Positions 52,335 through 61,372 of a stretch of 64,000 nucleotides of DNA are shown here, one piece after another. Location: the NCBI GenBank assembly GCA_958439195.1, contig OY288170.1:1-64000 (forward strand), written 5' to 3'. The translations under genes were made by a program, and so were the position numbers. The notes beneath the pieces are model-generated. The model worked only from the letters and a program-made list of their open reading frames with translations. It did no database searches and was not told the origin of the DNA. This stretch comes from an uncultured Paracoccaceae bacterium (lineage in GTDB: Bacteria; Pseudomonadota; Alphaproteobacteria; Rhodobacterales; Rhodobacteraceae). Positions within the stretch are counted from its first letter, which is position 1, and each line of letters opens with the position of its first letter.

Positions 52335-54728
52335 ATGACCCTTCCCCAACCCCTCACCGACTGGTTCTCCGCCAAGGGCTGGACACTTCATGCGCACCAA
52401 CAGGCCATGCTGGCCCGCGCCAAAGACCCCGCCACTCTCCTCATCGCCCCCACCGGCGGCGGCAAGACGCTGGCCGGGTTCCTGCCCACCCTGGCTGAAC
52501 TTGGCACCACCCCGCCCCCCGGCCTCCACACGCTCTACATCTCGCCGCTCAAGGCGCTCACCGCCGACATCCGCCGCAACCTGCGCACCCCGGTCGAAGG
52601 CGCGGGCCTGCCCATCCGCGTCGAAGATCGCACCGGCGACACCACCTACACCCAGCGCCGCCGCCAACGCGCCGACCCGCCGCACATCCTGCTCACCACA
52701 CCCGAAAGCCTTGCGCTCCTGCTGTCCTACGAAGACGCGCCCCGCATTTTCCAATCCCTCCAACGGGTTGTGATCGACGAACTGCACGCGCTGGCCGAAT
52801 CCAAACGCGGCGACCAACTCATGCTGCTGCTGTCACGCCTCGAATCCCTCAGCCCAAACCTGCGCCGCGTCGGCCTCTCCGCCACCGTCGAAGACCCGCC
52901 CGCCCTCGCCCGCTTCCTCGCGCCACAAGCCTGCAACATCCTGCAAGCCGATCCCGGCCCCGACCCCGACATCGCCATGCTGGAAACCGATGATCCCCCA
53001 CCTTGGAGCGGCGGTGGCGGCCGCTACGCGATGCGCGCCATCCTCGATCAGGTCCGCCGCCACCGCACCACGCTCATCTTCCACAACACCCGCGCGCAGG
53101 CGGAACTCTTTTTCCATGACCTCTGGCTACAGAACGACGAAGGGCTTCCCATCGGCATCCATCACGGCTCCCTCGCCCGCGAACAACGCGAACGGGTCGA
53201 AACCGCGATGGTCGAAGGCAAACTCCGCGCCATCGTCTGCACTGGTTCCCTCGACCTCGGCATCGACTGGGGTGATGTGGACCTCGTGATCCAGGTGGGC
53301 GCCCCCAAGAACGTCAAACGACTGGTGCAAAGGATCGGCCGTGCCAACCACCGCTACAACGCCCCCTCCAAGGCGCTCATCCTGCCCGCCAACCGGTTCG
53401 AGGTGGTCGAATGCCGCGCCGCGCTGGATGCCGTCCGCGATCACACGCTGGATGGCGAACCGCGCGGCCCCGGCCCGCGCGACGTGCTGTGCCAGCACAT
53501 CCTGCTTACCGCCGCCGCTGGCCCGTTTTGTGCCGATGCCCTTTACGGCGAAGTCACCCGCGCCGGCCCCTATGCCGCCCTCACCCGCCCCGAATTCGAC
53601 GCCTGCCTCGATTTCTGCGCCACCGGCGGCTACGCCCTGCGCGCCTATGACAAGTGGCAGAGATTGCAGGAAAAAAGCGGCAAATGGCAGCTCCGCGATC
53701 CCCGCACTGCTGCCATAATCCGCCAGAACCTTGGCACCATCATCGACACCGAAACCCTTAAGGTCCGGTTAAGAAATCGCCTCGGCGGCACCCCCTTGGG
53801 CGAGGTGGAAGAAGGCTTCGCCTCCACCCTCACCCCCGGCGACACCTTCCTTATCGGCGGTCAGGTCGTCCGCTATGAAGGGCTAAAGGAAATGACGGTC
53901 GAGGTGTCCCGCCAACCCGGCCGCGACCCGAAAGTCGCCACCTTCAACGGCACCAAATTCGCCACCTCCACCCTGCTGACCGAACGGATTCTGGCCATTT
54001 TCCAACAGGAAAGCTGGCCCGATCTGCCCACCCACACCGCCCGCTGGCTAGCCCTGCAACGCGACGTGTCACGCCTTCCCAGCCCTGACCGCCTGCTGGT
54101 GGAATCCTTCCCCCATGACGGGCGCGAACACCTTTGCATCTACGGTTTCGCAGGCCGCAACGCCATGCAGACGCTGGCCCTTCTGGTGACAAAAGTCATG
54201 GAAGAACAGGGTCTTGCCCCGTTGGGTTTCGTTGCCACCGATTACGCCACCCTGATCTGGGGTCTTGACCCCGTCACCGACGCCGCCCCCCTGTTCGACC
54301 TGGCACGCTTGCGCGATGGCTTGGAAACCTGGCTTGCCGGAAACGCCGTGATGAAACGCACCTTCCGCGCCAGCGCCATCATCGCGGGCCTCATCGAACG
54401 CAGCCACCAAGGCCGCCGCAAGTCGGGCCGTCAGGCCACCTTCTCCTCCGACATCCTCTATGACACGCTGCGCAAATACGACCCCGACCACCTCCTGTTG
54501 CAGGTCACGCGGGAAGAGGCCGAACGCGGCCTCGTCGACTTCGCCCGCATCGAAGACATGCTCGCCCGCGTCGCAGGCCGGATCGACCTGATCCGCCTGC
54601 CCCGCGTCACCCCCCTTGCCGCGCCGCTGTTTCTGGAACCGAACAAGATCCCTGTCCACGGCACCGGGCGCGACCGCATGGTCGAAGAGGCCGCCCGCAA
54701 ACTGATGGAAGAGGCGGGCCTCGCCTGA
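52335..54728 (+). CDS. Ligase-associated DEXH box helicase (Lhr-like)
   Basis: This 797-residue helicase belongs to the DNA-ligase-associated DEXH family. Motif I APTGGGKTLAGF, motif II VIDELHAL, motif III GLSATVED, motif VI QRIGRANHR and IICTGSLDLGIDW-like sequence are present, then the long C-terminal Lhr-type domain. ATG 52335 gives MTLPQPLTDWFSAKGW, the family start; upstream frame is C-rich spacer. It is followed by PdeM, its usual partner. The ATP-dependent ligase and exonuclease of this set are not in the window. Confidence 0.93.
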   Translation: MTLPQPLTDWFSAKGWTLHAHQQAMLARAKDPATLLIAPTGGGKTLAGFLPTLAELGTTPPPGLHTLYISPLKALTADIRRNLRTPVEGAGLPIRVEDRTGDTTYTQRRRQRADPPHILLTTPESLALLLSYEDAPRIFQSLQRVVIDELHALAESKRGDQLMLLLSRLESLSPNLRRVGLSATVEDPPALARFLAPQACNILQADPGPDPDIAMLETDDPPPWSGGGGRYAMRAILDQVRRHRTTLIFHNTRAQAELFFHDLWLQNDEGLPIGIHHGSLAREQRERVETAMVEGKLRAIVCTGSLDLGIDWGDVDLVIQVGAPKNVKRLVQRIGRANHRYNAPSKALILPANRFEVVECRAALDAVRDHTLDGEPRGPGPRDVLCQHILLTAAAGPFCADALYGEVTRAGPYAALTRPEFDACLDFCATGGYALRAYDKWQRLQEKSGKWQLRDPRTAAIIRQNLGTIIDTETLKVRLRNRLGGTPLGEVEEGFASTLTPGDTFLIGGQVVRYEGLKEMTVEVSRQPGRDPKVATFNGTKFATSTLLTERILAIFQQESWPDLPTHTARWLALQRDVSRLPSPDRLLVESFPHDGREHLCIYGFAGRNAMQTLALLVTKVMEEQGLAPLGFVATDYATLIWGLDPVTDAAPLFDLARLRDGLETWLAGNAVMKRTFRASAIIAGLIERSHQGRRKSGRQATFSSDILYDTLRKYDPDHLLLQVTREEAERGLVDFARIEDMLARVAGRIDLIRLPRVTPLAAPLFLEPNKIPVHGTGRDRMVEEAARKLMEEAGLA

Positions 54729-54769
54729 CCGGCTTGCAACGCGCCGTCGCGCAAGGCAATCCTCGCCCC

Positions 54770-55411
54770 ATGCACCACGCCTTCACCCTTGCCGATGAAA
54801 CCCTCCACGCCCTGCCCTCCGGCGCGCTCTACTGGCCCGCGCAGCGGCTTCTTTGTGTCTCTGACCTGCATCTTGGCAAATCCGAACGCCTCGCCCGTCG
54901 CGGCGGCGCCCTGCTGCCGCCCTATGAAACGCGCGAAACCCTGTCGAAACTGGATGCAGACATCGACCGCACCCAACCCGCCCATGTCGTCTGCCTTGGC
55001 GACAGCTTTGACGATCTCGCCGCCGCCGAAGGGCTAGAGGATACCGCCCGCCTCTGGCTCGCCCGCCTGATGGCGGGGCGGGAATGGACATGGATCGAAG
55101 GCAATCACGATGCAGGCCCGGTGGACCTTGGCGGCACGCATCTGGCCCGCCTGACGCTGGGGTCGCTCACCTTTCGCCACATCGCAGACCCGGCAGAAAG
55201 CGACGAAATTTCAGGCCATTACCACCCAAAGACCCGCATCAAGGGCAGCTCGCGCCCTTGCTTTCTGCTGGATGCACATCGCCTGATCCTGCCCGCCTAC
55301 GGCACCTATACCGGCGGACTGCGCAGCGAAGACGCTGCCCTTCGCGCCCTCATGCAAAAGGGCGCGCTGGCCATCCTCACCGGCCACCGCGCCCTTCCTG
55401 TTCCGCTCTAG
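54770..55411 (+). CDS. pdeM: Ligase-associated DNA damage response endonuclease PdeM
   Basis: The 213-residue metallophosphoesterase has LCVSDLHLGKSERLARRGGA, CLGDSFDDL, EGNHDAGPV and EISGHYHPKTRI, the metal ligands of the calcineurin fold, and matches the ligase-associated PdeM family. It follows the Lhr-like helicase by 41 bases. ATG 54770 gives MHHAFTLADETLHAL; ATG 54734 adds a non-conserved leader. It converges on folD. Confidence 0.92.
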   Translation: MHHAFTLADETLHALPSGALYWPAQRLLCVSDLHLGKSERLARRGGALLPPYETRETLSKLDADIDRTQPAHVVCLGDSFDDLAAAEGLEDTARLWLARLMAGREWTWIEGNHDAGPVDLGGTHLARLTLGSLTFRHIADPAESDEISGHYHPKTRIKGSSRPCFLLDAHRLILPAYGTYTGGLRSEDAALRALMQKGALAILTGHRALPVPL

Positions 55412-55431
55412 GCGGGGTTTGCCGCCACGCC

Positions 55432-56322
55432 TCAGGCCGTCAAACCCTCCGGCTCCGGCAACCCATTCGCCCGGCAGCACGCCGTCAGCGTATTGGCCAG
55501 CAGGCAGGCAATCGTCATCGGCCCCACGCCACCCGGCACCGGGGTAATCGCCCCCGCCACAGCGGCGGCGCTGGCGTAATGCACATCACCCACCAGCTTG
55601 GCCTTGCCGTTCCGTTCAATCCGGTTGATGCCCACGTCAATCACCGTGGCCCCCGGCCGCACCATATCGCCGGTAATCATCTCGGGCCGCCCCACAGCCG
55701 CCACCAGAATATCCGCCCCCCGGCACACCGCCGCCAGATCCTTGGTCCGGCTATGGGCAATCGTCACCGTGCAACTGTCGCCCAACAACAACTGCGCCAT
55801 CGGCTTGCCCACGATGTTCGACCGTCCCACGACAACAGCATTCAGCCCCGCCAGCGACCCGTGATGATCCCGCAGCATCATCAAACAGCCAAGCGGCGTG
55901 CAGGGCACCATCGACTTCTGCCCCGTCCCCAACAGCCCCACGTTCGAGATGTGGAACCCATCCACATCCTTGGCCGGATCAATCCGATTGATCACCAATT
56001 CACTGTTCAAATGACCCGGCAGCGGCAATTGCACCAATATGCCATGCACCGCAGGATCGGCATTCAGTCGGTCGATCAGCGCCAGCAATTCCGCCTCGCC
56101 CGTATCGGCAGGCAGGCGATGCTCAAAACTTTCCATCCCCACTTCGATGGTGGAGGCGTGCTTGTTGCGCACATAAACCTGACTGGCCGGGTCTTGGCCC
56201 ACCAGAACAACCGCCAGCCCCGGCGTGATCCCTTGCTCTTCCTTCAACCGCGCCACATGTGCCGCAACTTGGCCCCGCACCGATGCCGCAAAGGCCTTGC
56301 CGTCAATCACCACTGCCGTCAT
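55432..56322 (-). CDS. folD: Bifunctional methylene-THF dehydrogenase/cyclohydrolase FolD
   Basis: FolD turns 5,10-methylene-tetrahydrofolate into 10-formyl-tetrahydrofolate with NADP reduction. The 296-residue product has the catalytic Lys segment (YVRNKHASTIEVG), VVVGRSNIVGKPMAQLLL and the C-terminal TPVPGGVGPMTIACLLANT. ATG 56322 gives MTAVVIDGK. It is downstream of fhs and chorismate mutase on the same strand. It would accept methylene-THF from sarcosine oxidase and pass formyl-THF to Fhs. Confidence 0.96.
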   Translation of the reverse strand: MTAVVIDGKAFAASVRGQVAAHVARLKEEQGITPGLAVVLVGQDPASQVYVRNKHASTIEVGMESFEHRLPADTGEAELLALIDRLNADPAVHGILVQLPLPGHLNSELVINRIDPAKDVDGFHISNVGLLGTGQKSMVPCTPLGCLMMLRDHHGSLAGLNAVVVGRSNIVGKPMAQLLLGDSCTVTIAHSRTKDLAAVCRGADILVAAVGRPEMITGDMVRPGATVIDVGINRIERNGKAKLVGDVHYASAAAVAGAITPVPGGVGPMTIACLLANTLTACCRANGLPEPEGLTA

Positions 56323-56387
56323 GTCCCAGAAATCCTTCTTGTTTTCCACGACACAAGGGCATGACACAGGCCGTCATCCCTTGGTCG

Positions 56388-56684
56388 TCATCCCTTGCGC
56401 AGATGGTCCTCTTCGCGCTCGATCGACCAATCGATCAACTTGCGCCACAGCTTTTCCAGCTTGTCCGGCGGCAGCCCATGGGCCGCCGCGTGACGCCGAA
56501 CATTGGCCACGACCTCTTCCACCCGGTCATCGATCCGCGCTGGCAGACCAACCTGTTCCTTGATCGCGGCCGCCCGGTCGATGAACCCCGTCCGCTCAGC
56601 GAACAGCGCCACCAATTCGGCATCAAGCCGGTCAATTTCGGCCCGTATCTCGGCCATTGTCGTGCAATCTTCCGGCCTTTTCAT
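56388..56684 (-). CDS. Chorismate mutase, AroQ type
   Basis: The 98-residue all-helical protein has the AroQ pattern of helix 1 (IRAEIDRLDAELVALFAERT), the loop with Lys and Arg (IDRAAAIKEQVGLPARIDDR) and the C-terminal helix (LEKLWRKLIDWSIEREE). It converts chorismate to prephenate for Phe and Tyr synthesis. ATG 56684 has GAGAGGGGG upstream. Lying between fhs and folD, it is probably in their operon, an unexpected place for an aromatic amino acid gene. Confidence 0.85.
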   Translation of the reverse strand: MKRPEDCTTMAEIRAEIDRLDAELVALFAERTGFIDRAAAIKEQVGLPARIDDRVEEVVANVRRHAAAHGLPPDKLEKLWRKLIDWSIEREEDHLRKG

Positions 56685-56766
56685 GCCTTGCCCCCTCTCA
56701 GGATGGCTCCCATGTAATAGAGCCATCCCGGAAGGACAACGTGACAGCTTGGCCATCACGGCGTGA

Positions 56767-58443
56767 TCAGAACAGGCCTTCAACCTGCCCATCATCGTTC
56801 AACCGGATCACCTCGGCGCTTGGCACCTTGGGCAGGCCCGGCATCGTCATGATCTCACCGCAGATCGCCACGATGAACCCGGCCCCGGCAGACAGCCGCA
56901 CTTCGCGCACCGGAATGGTGAACCCGGTCGGCGCGCCGCGCATGTTCGGGTCGGTGGTAAAGCTGTATTGCGTCTTGGCCATGCAGACCGGCAGATGCCC
57001 GTAACCCGCCGCTTCCCAGGTTTTCAACTGGTCACGGATCGACTTGTCGGCTTCCACGCCATCGGCGCGGTAGATGCCCTTGGCCACCGCCTCGATCTTG
57101 GCGAACAGGCCCATGTCATCGGGGTAAAGCGGCTTGAACGCTGCCGTGCCGCCTTCGGCCAGCTCGACAACCTTCTTGGCCAGATCCTCGATCCCCGCGC
57201 TGCCCTGCGCCCAATGCTTGCACAGGATCGCCTCGGCCCCCTGTTCGGCGACATAGGCCTTCACCGCCGCCACTTCGGCATCGGTGTCGCTGTAGAAGTG
57301 GTTGATCGCAACCACCACCGGCACGCCGAAGGATTTGACGTTGGCGATGTGGCGCCCCAGGTTCGGGCAGCCTTTCTTGACGGCCTCCACATTCTCGGCC
57401 CCCAGATCGGCCTTGGCGACACCGCCATTCATCTTCATCGCGCGCACCGTCGCCACGATCACAGCGGCGGACGGCTTCAATCCGGCCTTGCGGCACTTGA
57501 TATCAAAGAACTTTTCCGCCCCCAGATCGGCACCAAAGCCCGCTTCGGTCACGACATATTCGCCCAGCTTCAGCGCCGTCTTGGTGGCAATAACGCTGTT
57601 GCACCCATGTGCGATATTGGCGAACGGCCCGCCATGCACGAAGGCCGGGTTGTTTTCCAGCGTTTGCACAAGGTTCGGCTGCATCGCATCCTTCAACAGC
57701 ACGGTCATCGCACCGTCGGCCTTGATGTCGCGGCAATAGATCGGCTTCTTCTCGCGGGTGTAGGCCACCACGATATCGCCAAGGCGCTTTTGCAGGTCTT
57801 CCAGATCGTTGGACAGGCACAGGATCGCCATCACCTCGGACGCCACCGTGATGTCAAACCCGGTCTGGCGCGGGAAGCCGTTGGAAACCCCGCCAAGGCT
57901 CACCACCATGTCGCGCAGCGCGCGGTCGTTCATGTCCATCACCCGGCGCCAGACGATGCGGCGTTCGTCGATGTCCAGACTGTTGCCCCAGTAGATGTGG
58001 TTGTCGATCATCGCCGACAGCAGGTTATGCGCGCTGGTGATGGCGTGGAAATCGCCGGTGAAGTGAAGGTTCATCTCCTCCATCGGCACCACTTGCGACA
58101 TGCCGCCGCCCGCCGCGCCACCCTTCATGCCGAAGTTCGGGCCAAGGCTCGCCTCGCGGATACAGATCACGGCCTTCTTGCCGATGCGGTTCAGGCCATC
58201 GCCCAGACCCACGGTCGTGGTCGTCTTTCCCTCACCCGCCGGGGTCGGGTTGATCGCGGTCACCAGAACCAGCTTGCCATCCGGCTTGGCCGAAAGCGAC
58301 TTGATAAAGTCCTGCCCGACCTTGGCCTTGTCATGGCCATAGGGCAACAGATGCTCCGACGGGATACCCAGCTTGGCACCGATCTCAAGGATCGGCTTCT
58401 TCTTGGCTTCGCGTGCAATCTCGATGTCGGTTTTCATGGCCAT
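56767..58443 (-). CDS. fhs: Formate--tetrahydrofolate ligase
   Basis: Fhs joins formate to tetrahydrofolate with ATP, or runs in reverse to recover ATP from 10-formyl-THF. The 558-residue product has the ATP-binding TPAGEGKTTTTVGLGDGL and conserved GGAAGGGMSQVVPMEEMNLH. AGAGGGAG lies upstream of ATG 58443; ATG 58437 is close by. It heads the unit fhs, chorismate mutase, folD. With sarcosine oxidase in the same window it would let the cell oxidise methyl groups of sarcosine to formate. Confidence 0.96.
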   Translation of the reverse strand: MAMKTDIEIAREAKKKPILEIGAKLGIPSEHLLPYGHDKAKVGQDFIKSLSAKPDGKLVLVTAINPTPAGEGKTTTTVGLGDGLNRIGKKAVICIREASLGPNFGMKGGAAGGGMSQVVPMEEMNLHFTGDFHAITSAHNLLSAMIDNHIYWGNSLDIDERRIVWRRVMDMNDRALRDMVVSLGGVSNGFPRQTGFDITVASEVMAILCLSNDLEDLQKRLGDIVVAYTREKKPIYCRDIKADGAMTVLLKDAMQPNLVQTLENNPAFVHGGPFANIAHGCNSVIATKTALKLGEYVVTEAGFGADLGAEKFFDIKCRKAGLKPSAAVIVATVRAMKMNGGVAKADLGAENVEAVKKGCPNLGRHIANVKSFGVPVVVAINHFYSDTDAEVAAVKAYVAEQGAEAILCKHWAQGSAGIEDLAKKVVELAEGGTAAFKPLYPDDMGLFAKIEAVAKGIYRADGVEADKSIRDQLKTWEAAGYGHLPVCMAKTQYSFTTDPNMRGAPTGFTIPVREVRLSAGAGFIVAICGEIMTMPGLPKVPSAEVIRLNDDGQVEGLF

Positions 58444-58624
58444 GGCTCAAGCTCCCTCTGCGGGGTTCATCCCCCGTTTCCGACGTGATAGCGGGCGAAA
58501 CGAGCATTGAGAGTGGCTTTTCCGACATGTTCCCCCCCAGATTCGCCACGCGGCGTTTCCGATAGGAAACCACCCGCCCGTGACAGGGAATTATCCAAGA
58601 TGAAAGAATTTCACCTGCGGGGAA

Positions 58625-59224
58625 TCACGCCCGCCGCGCTGCATCCAGATGCGCCCAGACCGGTTGATCCGGCACATGCAGGCGCAGTGTCTCGTGCAAT
58701 GCAAACGCCCCTTCCCTTTCGACCCAGGCGGTGATCCCGCGCCGCCCGGCAGCGGCGGATTTGAACTTGGCCCCAAAGCCGGGATGCCGCGCCTCGATCG
58801 GTTTGGCGGGCAACTGGCAGGACCGGTTCTCAATATCCACCACCAGTGTCGCGCCACCTTCTCCCTGCAATCGGCTGCCGGGCGGCACATGGGTAAAATC
58901 AGGGATGCCCTCCACCACCATTGTGGCCCCCATCAGCGCAGGGTCGAGCCGGTCCAGACCCATGCGGGCGGCTGTCTCGGCCAGTTCCTCGGCGGACAGG
59001 ATGGTAAACTGCCGCGTGTTCCGTATCTCGGTGCCGCGCGGATATTGCGCCAGAACCCGGCTGCAACTGGGCCGTGTCAGCCCGCCATGATCTTCGCCCA
59101 ACGGTCCCGCAAAGGTTGCAGTCAGGCGCTCCACAGCCTCTGCCTCCAACGCCGCATCACGATCACGCACCAGGCCCATCCAGACGATCCGGCCATAGAA
59201 TTCAGTCGGTTTCAGAACAGGCAT
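58625..59224 (-). CDS. MOSC domain-containing protein
   Basis: MOSC domains carry sulphur from cysteine desulphurases to molybdopterin or use Moco in reductases. The 199-residue stand-alone protein has the central RNTRQFTILSAEELAET and the signature ENRSCQLPAKPIEARHPGFG, with Cys in NRSC as the key residue. Partners are not visible. A related stretch TTATCCAAGATGAAAG lies in the gap below it at 58591-58606 and may be a relic repeat. It sits beyond the ftsH terminator and is transcribed separately. Confidence 0.88.
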   Translation of the reverse strand: MPVLKPTEFYGRIVWMGLVRDRDAALEAEAVERLTATFAGPLGEDHGGLTRPSCSRVLAQYPRGTEIRNTRQFTILSAEELAETAARMGLDRLDPALMGATMVVEGIPDFTHVPPGSRLQGEGGATLVVDIENRSCQLPAKPIEARHPGFGAKFKSAAAGRRGITAWVEREGAFALHETLRLHVPDQPVWAHLDAARRA

Positions 59225-59324
59225 CGCATCCCCATCAGCCAGGCCGCCCCACAGCGGAACATCCCATCATCCTGCGCCTGACACGCCAAGGCAAGCACCC
59301 GCCCCCGATCCCCTGCACAAAGCG

Positions 59325-59357
59325 AAAGCCCCGAAACCATTCAGGTTTCGGGGCTTT
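59325..59357 (-). terminator. Terminator after ftsH
   Basis: AAAGCCCCGAAACC (59325-59338) pairs perfectly over 14 bases with GGTTTCGGGGCTTT (59344-59357) around ATTCA. T runs occur on both sides, so it is likely bidirectional. It ends 22 bases below the ftsH stop. Confidence 0.85.
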
Positions 59358-59378
59358 TTCAGTTTTTCAGCGGTCAGG

Positions 59379-61289
59379 TCACAGAACCGGTTCAGGCTCC
59401 GGCCCGGCCTTTGGCGCTTTGGGCTTGGTCTTGGGGATTGCGGCAATCGACGTGATCCCGCCACCCGGTGCGGGCGTATCGGCATCGTCATCCTTGCCCA
59501 GCGTTTCACCGGCAATCACCTTGCGGATTTCATCACCGGTCAGCGTTTCATATTCCAGCAGACCCTTCGCCAGCCGTTCAAAGTCATCCGCCTTTTCGAT
59601 CAGGATACGACGGGCCGTTTCATACCCTTCGTCAATCAGTTGCTTGACTTCGTTCTCAATCAGCTCCTTGGTATGGGCCGAAACCGAGAAACCTGCCGTA
59701 TTGCCCTGATAGCCTTCATGCGCCTCGGCATAGTCGATATTGCCGATCTTGTCCGACATGCCCCAGCGCATCACCATCGCACGCGCCAGCGATGACGCCT
59801 GCTGGATGTCGCCCGCCGGGCCAGAGGACACACCTTCCTCACCGTATTTGATGATTTCAGCGGCCTTTCCGGCCATCGTCATGGCGATCTTCTGCTTGCC
59901 TTCATCCTTGTGCATGTTCAGCCGATCCATTTCCGGCAGGCTGACCACCATCCCCAATGCACCGCCACGCGGGATGATCGTGGCCTTGTAGACAGGGTCG
60001 CACTTGGGCATGTTCATGCCAACGATGGCGTGGCCTGCTTCGTGATAGGCGGTCTTTTCCTTCTGGTCCGCGGTCAACACCATCGACCGGCGCTCTGCGC
60101 CCATCATGACCTTGTCCTTGGCCTGTTCAAAGTCCTCCATCGTCACGAACCGACGGCCCACACGTGCGGCCATCAGTGCCGCCTCGTTCACCAGGTTCAT
60201 CAAATCGGCACCCGAAAAACCGGGCGTGCCGCGCGCAATCGTGCGCAGGTCGACATCCGGCCCCAGCGGCACCTTGCGCGCATGGACGTTCAGGATCTTT
60301 TCGCGCCCCTTGATATCGGGGTTCGGCACATGGATCGTGCGGTCAAAGCGGCCGGGGCGCAGCAGCGCCGGGTCCAGCACATCCTTGCGGTTGGTGGCCG
60401 CCACGATGATCACGCCTTCATTCGCTTCGAACCCGTCCATTTCGACCAGCAGCTGGTTCAAGGTCTGTTCGCGTTCGTCATTGCCACCGCCGATGCCCAC
60501 GCCACGGGCACGACCCACGGCATCAATTTCGTCGATGAACACGATGCAGGGGGCGTTCTTCTTGGCCTGCTCGAACATGTCGCGCACGCGGCTTGCCCCC
60601 ACGCCCACGAACATTTCCACAAAGTCAGAACCGGAGATGGTAAAGAATGGCACCCCCGCTTCGCCCGCGATGGCGCGCGCCAGAAGCGTCTTACCCGTGC
60701 CGGGTGGGCCAACCAGCAGCGCGCCCTTGGGGATCTTGCCACCCAGACGGCTGAATTTCTGCGGGTTGCGCAGGAATTCGACGATCTCTTCCAATTCTTC
60801 CTTGGCTTCGTCGATCCCCGCCACGTCATCAAACGTCACGCGACCATGCTTTTCGGTAAGCAGTTTGGCCCGCGACTTGCCAAATCCCATCGCGCCACCA
60901 CGCCCGCCGCCCTGCATCCGGTTCATGAAGAATATCCACACCCCGATCAGCACAAGGAACGGCAGCCAGATACCCAGCACCGACATGATGCCCGATTGCT
61001 CCTGCGCCTCGGCCTTCACCTCGACGCCCTTTTCGATCAGACGGTCGGTCAGAACCTCTCCGTCCGGTTTGATCGTCACATATTGCGATCCGTCCCGCGC
61101 CCGCACCAGAACCCGTTCGCCATCCAGCGTCACGCTTTGCACTTCGCCGCTATCAACCCGCGTGATGAATTCGGAATAAGACAGCGTCCGCGACGAACTG
61201 GTCGTCTGGTTGCCGCTGAACAGATTGAACAACGCCAGGATCAACAGAAACAGGACGACCCAGAATGCGATATTTCGTGCATTACCCAC
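59379..61289 (-). CDS. ftsH: ATP-dependent zinc metalloprotease FtsH
   Basis: FtsH degrades membrane and short-lived proteins. The 636-residue product has two N-terminal membrane helices (FWVVLFLLILALFNLF; MSVLGIWLPFLVLIGVWIFF), a Walker A GPPGTGKTLLARAIAGE, Walker B IVFIDEIDAVG, the second region of homology, and the protease site HEAGH at 416-420. GTG 61289 gives MGNARNIAFW and follows AGGAGAG; ATG 61304 lies in that ribosome site. A sigma-32-like promoter is proposed upstream. It lies between tilS and a strong terminator. Confidence 0.97.
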   Translation of the reverse strand: MGNARNIAFWVVLFLLILALFNLFSGNQTTSSSRTLSYSEFITRVDSGEVQSVTLDGERVLVRARDGSQYVTIKPDGEVLTDRLIEKGVEVKAEAQEQSGIMSVLGIWLPFLVLIGVWIFFMNRMQGGGRGGAMGFGKSRAKLLTEKHGRVTFDDVAGIDEAKEELEEIVEFLRNPQKFSRLGGKIPKGALLVGPPGTGKTLLARAIAGEAGVPFFTISGSDFVEMFVGVGASRVRDMFEQAKKNAPCIVFIDEIDAVGRARGVGIGGGNDEREQTLNQLLVEMDGFEANEGVIIVAATNRKDVLDPALLRPGRFDRTIHVPNPDIKGREKILNVHARKVPLGPDVDLRTIARGTPGFSGADLMNLVNEAALMAARVGRRFVTMEDFEQAKDKVMMGAERRSMVLTADQKEKTAYHEAGHAIVGMNMPKCDPVYKATIIPRGGALGMVVSLPEMDRLNMHKDEGKQKIAMTMAGKAAEIIKYGEEGVSSGPAGDIQQASSLARAMVMRWGMSDKIGNIDYAEAHEGYQGNTAGFSVSAHTKELIENEVKQLIDEGYETARRILIEKADDFERLAKGLLEYETLTGDEIRKVIAGETLGKDDDADTPAPGGGITSIAAIPKTKPKAPKAGPEPEPVL

Positions 61290-61344
61290 GAAGTCTCTCC
61301 TCATACCGCCACAAGGCCAGAAACGGCCTGCGACCTTGCTTCAT

Positions 61345-61372
61345 AAGATAGACATAAACCTCTCGGGTTCAA
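61345..61372 (-). promoter_or_regulatory. Candidate heat-shock (RpoH) promoter of ftsH
   Basis: On the minus strand TTGAA (61372-61368) and CTATCTT (61351-61345) are 16 bases apart, resembling alphaproteobacterial RpoH sites. The -35 overlaps the tilS stop codon. The start of ftsH is about 55 bases downstream. Confidence 0.45.
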
